NCBI RefSeq assembly: GCF_963678635.1
Contig: NC_087062.1
Coordinates: 38,094,518 to 38,158,517, forward strand
DNA length: 64,000 nt
From: Symsagittifera roscoffensis
Taxonomy: Eukaryota; Xenacoelomorpha; Acoela; Convolutidae
Reading direction: 5' to 3'
The position numbers and the translations under genes were made by a program. Below the pieces are notes generated by a model that did no database searches, was not told the DNA's origin, and saw only the letters and a program-made list of their open reading frames with translations. This document shows positions 27,117 through 39,800 of this stretch, one piece after another (the stretch's first letter is position 1; every line of letters starts with the position of its first letter).

Positions 27117-29309
27117 GATTTTTAAATTTTTTCGGGCAGAGAAATAGAATCTGACTTATTAGATTACCAGTTAGATTACCTCATCTGTTTGCCTAACAGT
27201 TTTAAGAATCATAATCAATAAAAAACTTTGAAGCTTTTTGCTCTGTTTTTTATTCTGATGATTAATAATTATGCCCCCAAACTCATTGGTTGTTTATAAT
27301 TTTATTGTGCATTTTCAATATTCATTTGATTTTGTTATAAGCATAAAATGTCAGATTTTTGTTTGTTTTACAATTGAGTTTTAAATTCGAGAGTTTTGCA
27401 AAACTTATCAAAAATTATCGATTAAACTTCAAAAAGAAGTCCGAAAATGATTTTGAAGCCGTAAAAATCTTGAATGAAAAATGCTCATCTTTTTTGCAAA
27501 GTGTGAAAAGATTTAAAAATTTTTGCTGCTATCTTAAAACTTAATTAAAATTCTTTTCAAAGATAGCAAAGATTAATGGACTAGGGGTTTTCTGGTCTAA
27601 TGATCCGTTGGTATCAATTCATACGTTTATTCTAAAAAAAGATCCATGATATGGTCAACATACTGCAAATCGTAAGAAAAATCAATTTCTATGATAATTT
27701 GGGTACCGTTGGGAGTGCCATCCTGTAGTTGTAACGTTGCGTGCTAAAAATTGAGGCTAGATTGTTAACAAGGAAAGTAAAATTCTTTCGATGATGTTGT
27801 TGTTAACCTTTTTTTAAAAAGGATTTGCAGTGATTTTAAAAACCGTAAAAATGATAGCTGCAAATTTACATGTGCATGACTTCGAGAAAAAAACAATTTT
27901 ACCCACTTTTTCCATCAAGAAAAAAGACATGTTTTGATTCTGGTCAGTTTTGTAGAAGAATACATTCGGCTCGATTTGTGGACATTTCTTCCTCCTTTCC
28001 TTGTTTAATTTGTTGGTTTTCCGTGGTTCGGGCTGGTCCATTACGCTACGGTTTGATTCTTCTGGTGCGTTTTCTGAAACAAAGTCAATGTGTATTGAAT
28101 CGATCTGAAATAAGCAAAAAGAAAAAAGCGTTGTATAATTTTTAAAAAGAATTAAGAGAGTGATTTTCACACTCAACACAAAAAACTAACTCAGTCGGCA
28201 GGCACCGACTTTGACTAACACAATACAATCGTAAGACAACTTTCAATGTTAGCAATCTAACGTCAATCTAAAACACTCATCGTCTACACTATGGGGCGAC
28301 ACTCCGTGCCGTTCCCTTGAGATAAACAGGCCGGGTTAACATGCATACACGAAAAGCCTTATTAAAACACCCGATGAAAAATCGCTTATCTTACAATTTC
28401 TATGATAAGCATGAAAGTTGTGTGATAAGCATTTTACATATGACTATAAAAAAATTTCTTTAAATTAGTATCGAAAACTAAACGTTTACGTTGACCCATA
28501 TTTCATCTTTCAAACAGTAACGTGAATTCAGAAGCACAATTCCCTATAAAAGTTCTCAAGTTCTCAAAAAAATTTAATTTGCAATCTTTCAACTCATGTT
28601 TTCCGCTGATATTTTTTTTCTCGTGAACGCTGCGGTCTCCAAATAATCGAGTGATGTTCATTGGATACATTTTGAGGCCACCACTGCTGTTTTGAGGCCA
28701 AAATAAGCTTTAAAAAAATTACTAGCTGACTGCCCCCCATCACTTCTGATTGCCAAATTTTACCAAAGGGCCCCCCTTTGGTATAACCTTACGATATCTG
28801 TTTTTGGCTGATCTACCTCACATTTTTTCTGCGGCAAAAAATTATTTTTAATCGCGCGCCGAAAAAACGCAATGTTTTGGTCAGAGTTTTCCAAAAAATG
28901 CCTAAAACCGTCATTTTTGGCCTGTTTTTGAAAAGTTTGCCTGCGTATGCTTATAACTGGGGTTCTTATAGTATTTTCGGAGATATCGGAAAAACAAATT
29001 GATCGACCCAAAAAAACTCTCAAAGTTCGTTCGAAAAAATAAATATTACAAACATTTTTAACTTATACATAAATCATTTTAATCGGAAACAACTATTTAA
29101 AAAATCGGCTTAGCGCAGAGCGGCGTTCTTTGATTGTGTTTTTGAATAAGAATAAGGCCTTCTTTGATTTATAATCCTTGTTGGTCTTCCGTGAAATATT
29201 GTTTCGTTTTCAGTAAGTGTTCATGTAAAACTCCTTTGAAAGAGGCTCTTTCAGCATTTCAGAAACTTTTTATCACCATATGTAATTTATGTGTTTGTTT
29301 TATAAAATT
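27117..29309. repeat. Long direct repeat D1, right copy (about 2.19 kb)
   Basis: Second copy of 24265-26433. It ends at TTTTATAAAATT, after which the sequence differs from the left copy. A small insertion near 29049-29075 is absent from the left copy. No independent gene was recognised; plus frames such as 29164-29472 run past the repeat end. Confidence 0.8.
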
Positions 29310-29356
29310 TGAACATGCAAGCAATGATGCAAAATCTTTGTTTCTCAATATCTACA

Positions 29357-29627
29357 AAAAACCAATATCAAACTCAATATCAAGCCTTTATTATTTCAAT
29401 AATAAAAGTTCAGTGTTGACATCGTCTCAATATTCAATATGTCATCATTCAAAATATTGCAATCTGAAGTAGAGATTCAGAGATTAATGACCAAACAGGA
29501 AACGACATAGAGTGCTGACATTAGGGGCTTCGCATATTTGGAGAGAAAGACAGAAAATCAACACGAGAGAAGTTTTCAGGAGCCTTGATCAAAAACTAAA
29601 ATTGTAGTCCATGTCTACCATCAGCCT
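29357..29627. repeat. R1 interspersed repeat, copy 1
   Basis: About 270 bp starting ACCAATATC and rich in CAATAT and TCAATATTCAATATG strings. Related copies lie at 40607-40784 and 44126-44394. All three abut E2 gag remnants on their right side. No coding content was seen. Confidence 0.7.
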
Positions 29628-29636
29628 ATTACCTGC

Positions 29637-29740
29637 TTTCTTGGAATAGTATAGTTCACCGAGTCTGTTCGAATTTCTACTTCAACCTTCCGTATGGCTG
29701 CTATTCGGGGCGCTTGTGCTTCTTCCTCAATTCTAAAACT
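29637..29740 (-). pseudogene. E2 gag fragment
   Basis: A short minus-strand piece reading RIEEEAQAPRIAAIRK and on to TDSVNYTIPRKQV, matching the longer E2 gag remnants near 40.8 and 44.4 kb. At about 29740 it is fused to sequence that in other E2 copies lies downstream of RNase H (compare 42735 and 46640), so an LTR and the J-domain module have been lost here by deletion. Confidence 0.65.
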
Positions 29741-30109
29741 TTTCTTGAGTACGCTGGAAGGTTTTTTCTTAAGCAAAGTGACCACAAAATTCACGTAGCA
29801 AGACGAGCATTTCCTGCATGAACATGGAGTCATAACAAGTCGGATTACGATGTACTGTTATTTGGTCAGTTTTTTTCTTTTTAGTGTGTCGTTTTCAATT
29901 GGCAAACTTTCAAAATCTATCCAAATTTTCCATGAAGTATTTGAGGAGACACTCGATTGCCTTTACTCTGGCCTCTCCTTGTTTTGCACCCAGCTCTTTG
30001 CCGTTCTTATTTAATTAGATTTCAGTTGAACTGTTTGTAATTTGTTTCCGCATATTGTTCGATATACCTTTAGTTTTTCCAATTTGATTGACCATCTCCT
30101 CAGTAGTTG

Positions 30110-31400
30110 TTGGAACCCTTGATCAGCAGTCTGCATGTGGAATTTTCTTTCCCGCTTCGTGCTTCATTTCGAATTGGAACTGACCTAGTTTTTCCAACCA
30201 TCTAGCTATCATACCGTCTGGCTCCTTGAAGCTATAAAGCCACATTAAGGCTCTGTGATCCTTAACTATTGAGAACTTTTGTCACAAAAGATCGTTCCGG
30301 AAATATTGCGTGAATTGTACGATTGCGTAAGTTCCCTTTCGGTTGCGGAGTAATTTCGTTGTCTTTTATTCAGCGTTTTGCTGGCGTACTCGATCCATGC
30401 CCTGCTGCTTTTGTGTCAATCTGGCCTCTATCCCAGTTATTGAAGCATCCGTTGTTAGGGTATGCATATCTTCATCATTCACATATCCCAGTACTGGTGC
30501 TTGCTCCAGTTTTTCTTTCAGTCCCTTCAATGCTTCTTTGCAAGCTCCATTAAAAAAGAAATTTTCGCTCTTAATATGAAATTGGTAAAATGGTTCCGCT
30601 GTCTTTTCAAACCCTTCAATAAATTTTCGGTAGAAACCAATGAGCCCTAACACCGCCCATAGTTATAGTTGTCGATTTTATGAGGATCTTTCATGTGTTT
30701 CACTGCGTTTATCTTTTACGGATCAACTTCTGCGCCGTTGTTCGACAAAATATGTCCAAGAAAATGAATTATCTTTTGAAATATTCTACCTTGCGATCCT
30801 TTAATTTTTTAATTCAGCTTCTTTCAGTCGACACAGATAAATTCAAACCTCTCTAGATGTTCTTCAAATATTCTACCAAAAATTATAGCGTCGTTTAGGT
30901 ACACCAAAGCAATTTCGTATGATAAACACTTAGTTTTAACTCCATTAAATTTTGAAATAATCCTGGCGCTGAAGCGAAACCCATCCTTAGTCTTTCCAGC
31001 TTAAAGATACACAACGGCGTAATAAAGGCAATAAGATTTTGCGAGTCTTCATCTAAAGCCATTTGAAAGTAAACCAGAAGTTAAATCAACATTGGAAAAG
31101 AATATGTTACCATCCAATGAGTTGATAACATCTCTTATTCGTGGTAGGGGCAGCTTGTCTTTTTGATCTGATTGTTGAATCATCTGTTATCAATTACTAA
31201 TCTGAGGGATCCGTCTTTTTTCTTAGCAATTATGGATGGGGCTGCCCAATTCGATTGGATTGGTTCAACCAGGTCGCCTTTTTCTAAATCCTCCACAATC
31301 TTTTTCATGGCTTTCCGCTTTTCAAATTTCAAACTTCCCTATACTCACCGAAATGACTTTGCATCAGCCTTTAACTTTCTTCTATATTTGATTTTATCCT
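30110..31400 (-). pseudogene. E2 pol remnant (RT and RNase H)
   Basis: In element order, the minus strand shows the RT start (IVEDLEKGDLVEPIQSNWAA, IAKKKDGSLRLVIDNR), the FITPLCIFKLERLRMGFASA stretch, LVYLND-type remains of the YLDD motif near 30890, the RNase H entry (MLGLIGFYRKFIEGFEK, then LTTDASITGIEA) and its end (ALMWLYSFKEPDGMIARW). Many stops and frameshifts interrupt it. It is a Ty3/gypsy Pol that cannot be functional. This copy keeps the RNase H C-terminal half that the copies near 43 and 47 kb have lost. No integrase follows. Confidence 0.8.
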
Positions 31401-31633
31401 GAAACCCTAAGTCCATTGAGTTGCATGAAAAGGCCCGGTATTAATTATCCAAGATTATCTTTATTTGTTTCTTTTTTTTTCAGATGACAATTGTCCACCG
31501 TCCAGGGTAGCGTGTTTGCCTATCTCAAAGGGCTCCTGATATTGCGGTCATTCCTTGCTACTAAAAAGTCCGTTTACTTGAATCTGATTTCTCAAATTGG
31601 TATATTGCACAATTTTGTGGCCATGGTAAATGT

Positions 31634-32306
31634 TCATAGCTTTTGCCCAGTGACCCTTGTTATAGTTGTTTTCCATTCTGCAGTTGTCTTTTCTTTCGCG
31701 CGTATTTGGTCGTGGGGTGGGAGTTCTTGCCCGGTATCTTGAACCTTGTTCCCTATATTGGTTCCAATTGCGTCACGTTGCTCCCCAGTGGCTGTTTTTT
31801 TACGACCGTCACTGCTCCAGGCATTATTCTCATTACCAATCGACATCTGTTGAACATGTCTGTTCACCAAGTCTATTAGAATTTCTGTTTCATCCTGTTT
31901 TGGCCTTATCCTCCGTATGGCTGCTATTCGTGGGGCTTGTTCCTATTCCTAAAATCTAATTACAGCTTCCAGGAAATTACTCAGGAATATTGTTAATTCT
32001 TCACCTGCTTGCTGCACGCGCGCGACACTCTTGCCGTCTGCGGAAGACCACCGGTTTTTCACTGTGTTGTCACTGAAAATATTTAACAGTCTCGCCATAG
32101 CTGTTTCTAGTAGCCTCTGAGAGGGTTTGTTAAAACTCGATTGCAGATTTCTGCAATCTTAATGCGAAATAATGCGAAATTACAGTACGTTTCCAGTTTT
32201 GCAGCTCAGCTAATAACTCAAAGTGTGTTAAGTAGCTTTCAAATTCGTTAGGACCCATGAATGCTTCCGGCAAAAAAACTTTGGATACCGAACTTGCCAT
32301 TGCCAT
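31634..32306 (-). pseudogene. E2 gag remnant
   Basis: The ancestral ATG is still visible at 32306-32304, followed by MATASSVSKVF and the capsid-like FESYLTHF region, then TLSEATRNSY and IAAIRR. The nucleocapsid part reads HVQQMSIGNENN and an Arg/Gly/Asn-rich stretch to about 31634. Frames are broken and the protease that should follow is missing in this copy. Confidence 0.65.
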
Positions 32307-32347
32307 AGTTAATTCTAACCCTACTTAATTGTTTAGCAAGTTATCCC

Positions 32348-33030
32348 TGTAGTTGGAGATCTTCAGTTCTTACCCGCTGAATTTAGCTTAAAATAACGTT
32401 TTATGTCCCTCCAACTACAGTTCATTCACTTTTATCTCTGAACTTCTGTTTTTTTAGCTCGAGCTTTTTCAACCTTCAATTGAATTCAGTCCAATTAAAT
32501 GTTGCTTCAAAAGATAATTTGACAATTTGCTTTTCAAATCAGCCAATAAAAACAAGATCGATCAAATTATTGTCGAGTTTCTTTGGTTTTCTCTGTTTAA
32601 CGTTACGTTATCTTACGCGTTTTAATGTTTTATTTGACTTTAATGTTTTCCTGAAAGGCTCGACAACTTTTAAATCTTTTTTTGAAACTCATCTGTTCTT
32701 CCTGAATCATGTTGTTTCCTCTGTCGCAACTGTAGGATCAGCCCAACACGTGCTTTCTCGGAATATTTTAAGGATTGAGTATAAATTAAATTGAAAACTC
32801 AAATTATTTATAAATGCTTTAAAATTCATTCTCAAAGTTGATTTTGCAGACTTAAGTGATAATTACAAGAATTGAATATTGATGGACTTATCAAGGAAAG
32901 ATTTATTAACCAACTCATTGCTTAATGTTTGATTATTATGATGGTCCCGGGTTTCCCCGTTTCTATCTTAAGTTTGGGTAAAAACTGATTTTACCCAGAT
33001 TACGTAGTTACGCACCTCTTGCCAGGTTTA
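32348..33030 (-). repeat. E2 LTR-like segment, copy 1
   Basis: Matches 49588-50285 well, and 44898-45563 and 41157-41663 more distantly. It lies directly upstream (element sense) of the E2 gag start, as a 5' LTR would. The candidate ends TGAT...TACA are inferred from shared similarity rather than a target duplication, so boundaries may be off by tens of bases. An inverted repeat of TGTAGTTGGAG near the gag-proximal end is conserved. Confidence 0.6.
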
Positions 33031-36000
33031 TCTATATATATTAAATATGATATTCGACCAAAATGTATCAAAATTCAAGTCCGAATTCGAATTTTGATTG
33101 TGACAGCTGAGCAGGAAAATTTGCGGTTCCAGCACATTAACGGTGTTGATGGTTCATTTTGACGAACGCGGAATGGTTAATTTGGACTGACATGTTAATT
33201 TTTAGAAATTCGTTTGAAAAAAAAACCACCTGACGATGTCGAAATTTCGTACAACTGAAAACTGCTAAAAGAAACAGAACAACAGAATTCGTTGAGAAAA
33301 ACGGTGAACGACAATTGTGCGAGACAGAATGAGATTGATATAGAAAGCGACTATCAGACCATTCCGAGTTGTAACGCTTGTGCCGCTACAATCGTTACGC
33401 CACGAAGCCCGAGAACCAGGAAGGGTATTGGGACGATGTGTCCAGCCTTCCGGGAAGAAATAAGAGTGTTTTTTGCCCAGATTCCAGAATCCGGAGGGGT
33501 CTCGGGAGAAAACTGCAACTCTTTGTTTTATGAACTTTTAGTTTACGGTTGTCCTGAATTGAATTGATAACATCTAAAACTGTTTTCAGATTAGGGTAAA
33601 ATGGAGTTAAGGGAAAGGGTTGATTTATCTTCGATGGAGTTGATGATTTTTATCTACTGAACAAAAACAGTAGTAATATAAAAAAAATGTAGTATTCCTG
33701 TTTTTAGAAGTGACCTCGTGGTCTGGGTATACTGAGACCCAGCCATGAGCTCACTAATTTTGCATGCAAATAAGTTAATTTGAGCGTTCTGGTCGAAGCC
33801 GGAGAACAATAACGTTTTTGTCGACCCGATGTTAGAAAGACCACCAAAAGAATTGGCTTTGGTAGAGACGGTGAAAAGCTTTTAGAGCTCTGTTTAGACG
33901 TTGGCCAGTCGTCGTAGGACCTAGCTTTATTTTCCGTCGAAAAGTACTTCCGGGCGATTGTAACATAGATGTTTTTATGGCGCTCCTGGGTGTTATTCTT
34001 TTTTAACATCATGACCAGCAGAAGCGTTAACGAGCACTCCGCGCCGAGCGGATGCTCATTATAACGCACTTAATATGCCCTAACCGCCAGGGTGGAAGGG
34101 TAGTTCGGAACGCGGAAGCCTTCCGGATTCCCGTGAATAGCTTTTTAACATAGTTAAGACCGAAAATTCACGAACCAGGAAGGGTGGGGGGATTCGCGGT
34201 CCCATCATTTGCTGAGTGGTCCGTGACCAAAAACACTTAAAGATATATAAGAAACCAAAAAAAAGTAGTATAGTACCCAAGAAAAACAAAAAACATAAAA
34301 AAAATAACCAAAAAAAAACCAAAAACAGTAAAAAAAGTATAAAATCAGTATAGTATCATCCCCCAGACAAGATGTGATCCGACTCTCCCGTTTGTTGTTG
34401 ATAGATATATTGTTGTTACAGGCATTTATATCAATCAGGATTGTTACGATCATTTTGTGGCCGGTTTGTGAGGCTTGTACTGTAGGGTTATTTGAGTGTT
34501 TAAGCACGGTAATGCTAATTTGCGCTCAATCCGTAGGGGTCTGCTGATCTTGTCACTCCTTGTCCGGCAAGCAGTACAAGGAGTGACAAGAAGGGGGCTC
34601 AACGACAACAACAGTCGACTGTTGGGTATCGTTAAAAAGTTTTGTCTCCCTTTTGTTACAAAAAATAAGATAGTAATCTGTGGGGGCTCGACAGTGCTGC
34701 ACTGTAGTGACCCTTCACCGAACTGCGAATTTCGGATATTGAACGAACCCGGAGGGGTATAGTATTACTCGTATTATTACTTATACAGCCTATATTAATA
34801 CTCGTATATCGTTTTTCAGTGAAAAACACAGTAAGCGGAACGGTTTTTAGGGTCAAAAAAGCGAAAATCCCCCCACAGATATTTTTTGAAACGGAAAAAA
34901 GAACTAAATTAGTGAGTTACATCGTAACTGTGCCAGTATATTAGGTAGAACCGGTTGAGTTTAGTTCAGAGGTGGTTGGAACTATTTTGGTACCAAAAAC
35001 CGAATTTTCGTGATTTTTGAATAATTGAAACACTATAAAAAAAGAAAAATTTTTGAAATTTTTGAGTTAGGATAGTAAAAATAGTTGTTTCGAATAACGT
35101 CCACTAGTGAATCGACAGGTTTTTACCGGGTTACAGGGAAATCGAACTTAACGTGTTTGATTCAGTGGATTCATCAATCCGGAGGGGTCCAAATAGCATA
35201 GTTTTTCGCAAATTTTTTCAACTAGAGCGTTTTAGATAGGGTTTTTTGCATTGAACTAGAAGAGTATAGGCCTTCTGAGCTCGGATCAATAATTTTGAGG
35301 TCGGAAAGAACAGAATTGCGAAAAAGTTAGGCGGAACCTATAAGAGAGAAATTTTTTGACTTTAGAAAAAAGACGTTTTAGTTAATAACTTTGGAACTAC
35401 TGGACAGATCCAGTTGATCTTGGTACCATTAGATCAGCAATTAGCCGCTCTTCCTAATAAAAACATAAAACTTTCAAAAAAACAAGCATGAAAATTTTTT
35501 AGGATTAATTTTAGCAAATTCACCAATTCGGGAAGGTAGACCCTTCACGTTTTACAAAAAAAAATTTGGAAAGCCCTTACAACCCAACCAAATGATAGAA
35601 ATGGTTCAATAAGGCAATTTTACGCTGATCTAGACAAAAAGGGAAGGCTAAAGGCACAAAAAAACCTTAGTCGAGCCGAAATTAGGCTAGCGATAAGACC
35701 CTTCACCGTTAGGGTGAATCATCGAATAAGAGGCTTAACTTCAATCCGGAAGGGTCTTGGGAAGGACGACACACCCTTCCCAGTTAATTCAAACAGCATA
35801 AAAGTATCGGAGAGCGTATCCGGAAGGGTATAGGTTGGAAATTGAGGAAAGCCTCTGAGAAGCTATCTTTACGAACTCGGAGGAGTCCCAATCCGGAGGG
35901 GTCTATTTTTTTTACAAAAACGGAGGGGTCCCAATCCGGAGGGGTCTAAATCTTTGCAAAACAGGAAGGGTACCAATCCGGAGGGTTTGGAAGCTTAACA

Positions 36001-36837
36001 ATCCAGGGGTCCGATTTTTGTCAATCCGGAGGGGTCCCAATTTTGCCAATCCGGAGGGGTCCGATTTTTGTCAATCCGGAGGGGTATTATTCTGTCAAAA
36101 CTTAAGATGACAACAGAGTAGAAAGTAGTTGAGGATCTTAGGTTATTAAGAGATAGGCTGGGAACCAGTGACTGCATTGGTAACTTGCCTTTTGTAAAAA
36201 ATTGAATAAAACGAAAAACAGGTTTAAACTCGGACATTCGCGACAAATTGATCAAAAGTGTGTAACTCATTAGTGTGGACTCAAATCAAAAACATTTTTG
36301 AGATAAGTGACTGCCTTGAGGATTTTAGTAGGTCTAGCTCGGGCAGACCGAAGGCAGATAGGTAACACAGGACTCGGTGGGTGCAATAGACGCCCACTTG
36401 AGAAAATTACTGCCTTCAAGTTTTGTCTGTTTGGTGCAGCACCAAGCAGGGAAAGCTCTTTCTTTAAAAACAAGTTCGACTATTGTACTTCGAGCAACTA
36501 AAAGTACAAAACTTATACGTTTTTTTATAGAAATTTTCTTATTTTATTATTTCTGGTTTTAAATCAATAATATTTGTGCTTTATTGGGTAGTGAACACAC
36601 TATCTTTTATATAGACTGATATCATCATACTGTCTTAGCTTCATATCTTACAACTAATACTCGATTATTGTGAATAAATATTGTATATACGCTTTACTAT
36701 GATAACACATAAAGGATTCGTGGTCACTGTTTAAGAGAAACTTCTGGAATTTATTGTGTTTTGTTATTATTATCAGTAGTCAGATCAAAAGGACACTAGC
36801 AATCGAATTGAGTGTATAGGCAGCAGGAATTGGTAAA
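33031..36837 (+). promoter_or_regulatory. E3 copy A 5' leader, non-coding, motif-rich
   Basis: About 3.8 kb without a supported gene. It is homologous to 50286-55868. It is studded with CCGGAGGGGTC-type motifs, clustered at 35870-36090, and has several inverted repeats, including a perfect 15-bp-stem hairpin at 34549-34590 and the palindrome CAACAGTCGACTGTTG at 34609-34624. The E3 LTR may lie within it but could not be delimited because no second copy of one end is available here. Confidence 0.6.
35870..36090 (+). repeat. CCGGAGGGGTC motif cluster, E3 copy A
   Basis: At least eight copies of AATCCGGAGGGGTC or close variants, spaced about 28-40 bp, with alternating TTTTGTC/TTTTGCC linkers. 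More scattered copies occur upstream (near 33494, 34745, 35179 and 35747). The homologous cluster in copy B is at 54895-55112. Confidence 0.85.
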
Positions 36838-39800
36838 TTGAGTATGAGTCTAGACAAGTCAAGGATACCTAAACTAGGTGATAGCTCCAGGAAATTCATA
36901 CCTGAGAAACAGAGAAGAGCAATGACCGACCCTTTTGTGGAAAGGATCACACGAACCCGGACCGACAGGGGAGACGGTTTCAGGCAGAATGGTTGGAACC
37001 AGGAGTCAAAAGTCTTCAGAAGAGCGGAAAGCAATGTTAGAAGTGGAGGTCCATCCGGACCAGGCCATGGATGAGAATCAGAAAATACATGGACCGGAAG
37101 GGAGAGGAAACAGAAGGCTGGCAAGTGAATCTACTCCGGTAGAACAAGGCCAGGATTTTGCACTTCCACCGGGACACTGGACCGAGAGGAGATGTCGGAA
37201 CTGTCCCATATCTCTACTGAAATTGTGGCAACTAGAAGATCTCCCACAGACAACACTATGATGGTAGGCGTGACGGAGAAACAGGCGACGTCCTCATCGT
37301 TTTCAGAAAGAATGAAGAACACTTTAGGAAACATCTTTCCATTCACCATGGGAGTGGGTACAGGAGATGAGGGTGAACCCCAGGAGGAAGAAGAGGACGA
37401 TGATGAGCAAGTTGACTATGGATCTCGAGTCAGCCTCAATAGTTCGACCCAATAGAATGAGGCATACACCGACAGAGAGACTGGAACCATGGACAAATTT
37501 GGTGTGGTGAGAACGATAAGCAAAGACACAAACACATCAGGCCAGTCAAGAGACTTTGTGAGCATGACAAATTCGGAAGCGCGAACTGGGGAGAATAAAA
37601 AGATAGGGCCAAGCAACGCATCGGCGGATCCAGAGGTGGATAATGAAAAGACGTCGAGGCAGAGAATCAAAGCCCGAATCTCGACCAGCACAAAGCTACC
37701 TGGGATCGACAGGGTGACACCGCCACTTGTAGCGCCACTAGTTGAAAACGGAGCATCAATTGAAGAAGCCTTGAACAACATAGTGGGCAATATAGGAGAA
37801 CAAAATGAACAGATGTCCATAAGAATGAGTGAACTAGAGAGAGCAGTCCACGTTGAAAGAGAAAGTATGCGGGAAGAAATAAACCGCAAAAAACAAGAAG
37901 TTGGTAGAAACGAAAGACGCTTGAAGGAAACAACGGATGATCACATAGCGAAGAATTGTCGCGAATGAAAAGAGAAGCGGAACAGAGAGAGTTACGCTTA
38001 AGAGACGTCATGGAGAAGTTAAGAACTCAACAAGAGCAGACTCTTGGGACTCTTGTCACAAAGATAGATGCGATGATGGAGAGGCGAACTCAGGCTATCA
38101 TGGACAGGTTGGACGGGCTACTAGGCAGCAAGAGTGGACCACGAGAAGGGGAACCGAACTCGGGAGGTCCCAGCAGGGAGCCGAGGGTGAACTTCAATGA
38201 CCAACAGAATAGGAGAAGGACATATGGATCCACTAGAGGTAGGGGCAGTTCAGCAGGCTATGCCACAGGGGATAAAAAAAACATGGGGCCCAAACTCAGA
38301 GGAAAATCAACTGGCAATAGACAGACTTCAAACAAGCGACCGACGCAAGGCGCACATGCAACGGGGAGAGGTGATTCCAGGAACAGGAGTCATGTAAGCC
38401 CAGGGCGAGCCAAAGAAAAAACACTCCCTGCGATTCGGATAGAAGGGATGTACCAAATACAAAACCCTTATCAGGGGGGCGGGGAATTCAAGAGATGCCA
38501 CAGCAATGGCCACAGCCTTTGAACCCCTAAACAGGTCTTTGGAGAAATTACTGACGAGATTATCCAGAACCAATGAACGCAGTGAAAAGTCCAGAAGAGT
38601 CTTCAAGAAACCAAGATGCTACAAGGACGAATCTGATGGCTGCATTGACACCTGGATAGAGGTGATGAAACTGCATTTTGAGGAAGAAGACCTGCCAGAA
38701 CGGCAAGAATGCAGCGCGCTCACCAGTAACTTGGAAGGGACAGCCCTAAACTTTGTGATGGCCAAAAGCAATATCAGCGGGATACTGCTGAGAAAATCTT
38801 TGAAATCTTGATAAATCGTTTTGGCTCAGGGGTGCAGGGACACCAAGCAATGATGTGCTTTAAGAAAAGGAGGCAACGAGAAGATGAGACGATAGATAAG
38901 TTTCTAGACGATTTGGAGATGCTTAGAAGGCGTAGCCAACCGGACGAGTCGAACAGGAGGATGAACCTGGCGGTAGCCTCAAAATTCATCGATGGTGTGA
39001 AGAATGATGACTTTCGAACAATGTTAGCAACACATTACACACAATTTTCAACCAATGCGCCAACACCAGAGGAGTTGAGGCTCAAGTCAAAAGAATATCT
39101 TTTATTGAAGCCTCCATCGAGATCTGGATATTACGAGAACAATTATGGCAATTTTAACAACGGACCAGCAAACCAAGGGAACAACTGGTATAAACCGAGG
39201 GACGATATGGACAAGAGGCGCTCTTGTGCAAATTGCAGTTCGACGGACCATCATGTGTCAACATGCCCAACTTACAAACAGGGCATGAAAGCAATAGGCT
39301 TTAGCCTCGAGGGCGAAGATGCGTCAGAAGTCGATCATGAAGATTTCATGAGAGGAGTAATTGCAAAATTCGGCCCGAGGTGTTTCTTTTGCAACCTGGA
39401 AGGTCATTTTAAATCGGATTGTCCGCAATTTTGGGAAGCTGTAGCAGACATCAAGCATCCGACGCACGAGGAAACTTCATCGGGTGTGAAAGCCAGCAAA
39501 GCCCGCCTATTGAGTGAGGCGGAGGCGCGCAGAAAAGAAAAACCGCAAGAGCTGGCAACGAAGACGATGCAAGCGGTGACAGAAGAGACATGTGAACCGG
39601 AACCGGTGACTGCGGCGGACGACTTCAAGATTGATTATAGGGCAGCCGCGAGGGATGCTCTAAATAGAGTGCAGCAGGAACTGGTAACGAAAGAGATCGA
39701 GCAAAAAGTGAAGCTCGAATTGGAAAATGAGAAACTACAGGAGAAGTTGAATACCTTCGAGGCAACAGAAGTCGAAGAAACAAAGGCACCAAGTAGTTTG

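Noticed and set aside
30323-30650. Plus-strand ORFs in the E2 pol remnants (also near 43057, 43155, 46959 and 47057)
   Set aside because: They are antisense to the RNase H remnant, which has recognisable gypsy motifs on the minus strand.
32348-32360. AGGGATAAC string resembling part of a homing-endonuclease site
   Set aside because: Only a short part of such a site matches and it recurs simply because the E2 gag leader recurs.
35870-36090. CRISPR array
   Set aside because: The CCGGAGGGGTC repeats are short, variable and irregularly spaced, with near-identical linkers rather than unique spacers, and lie in a eukaryotic retroelement leader without cas genes.
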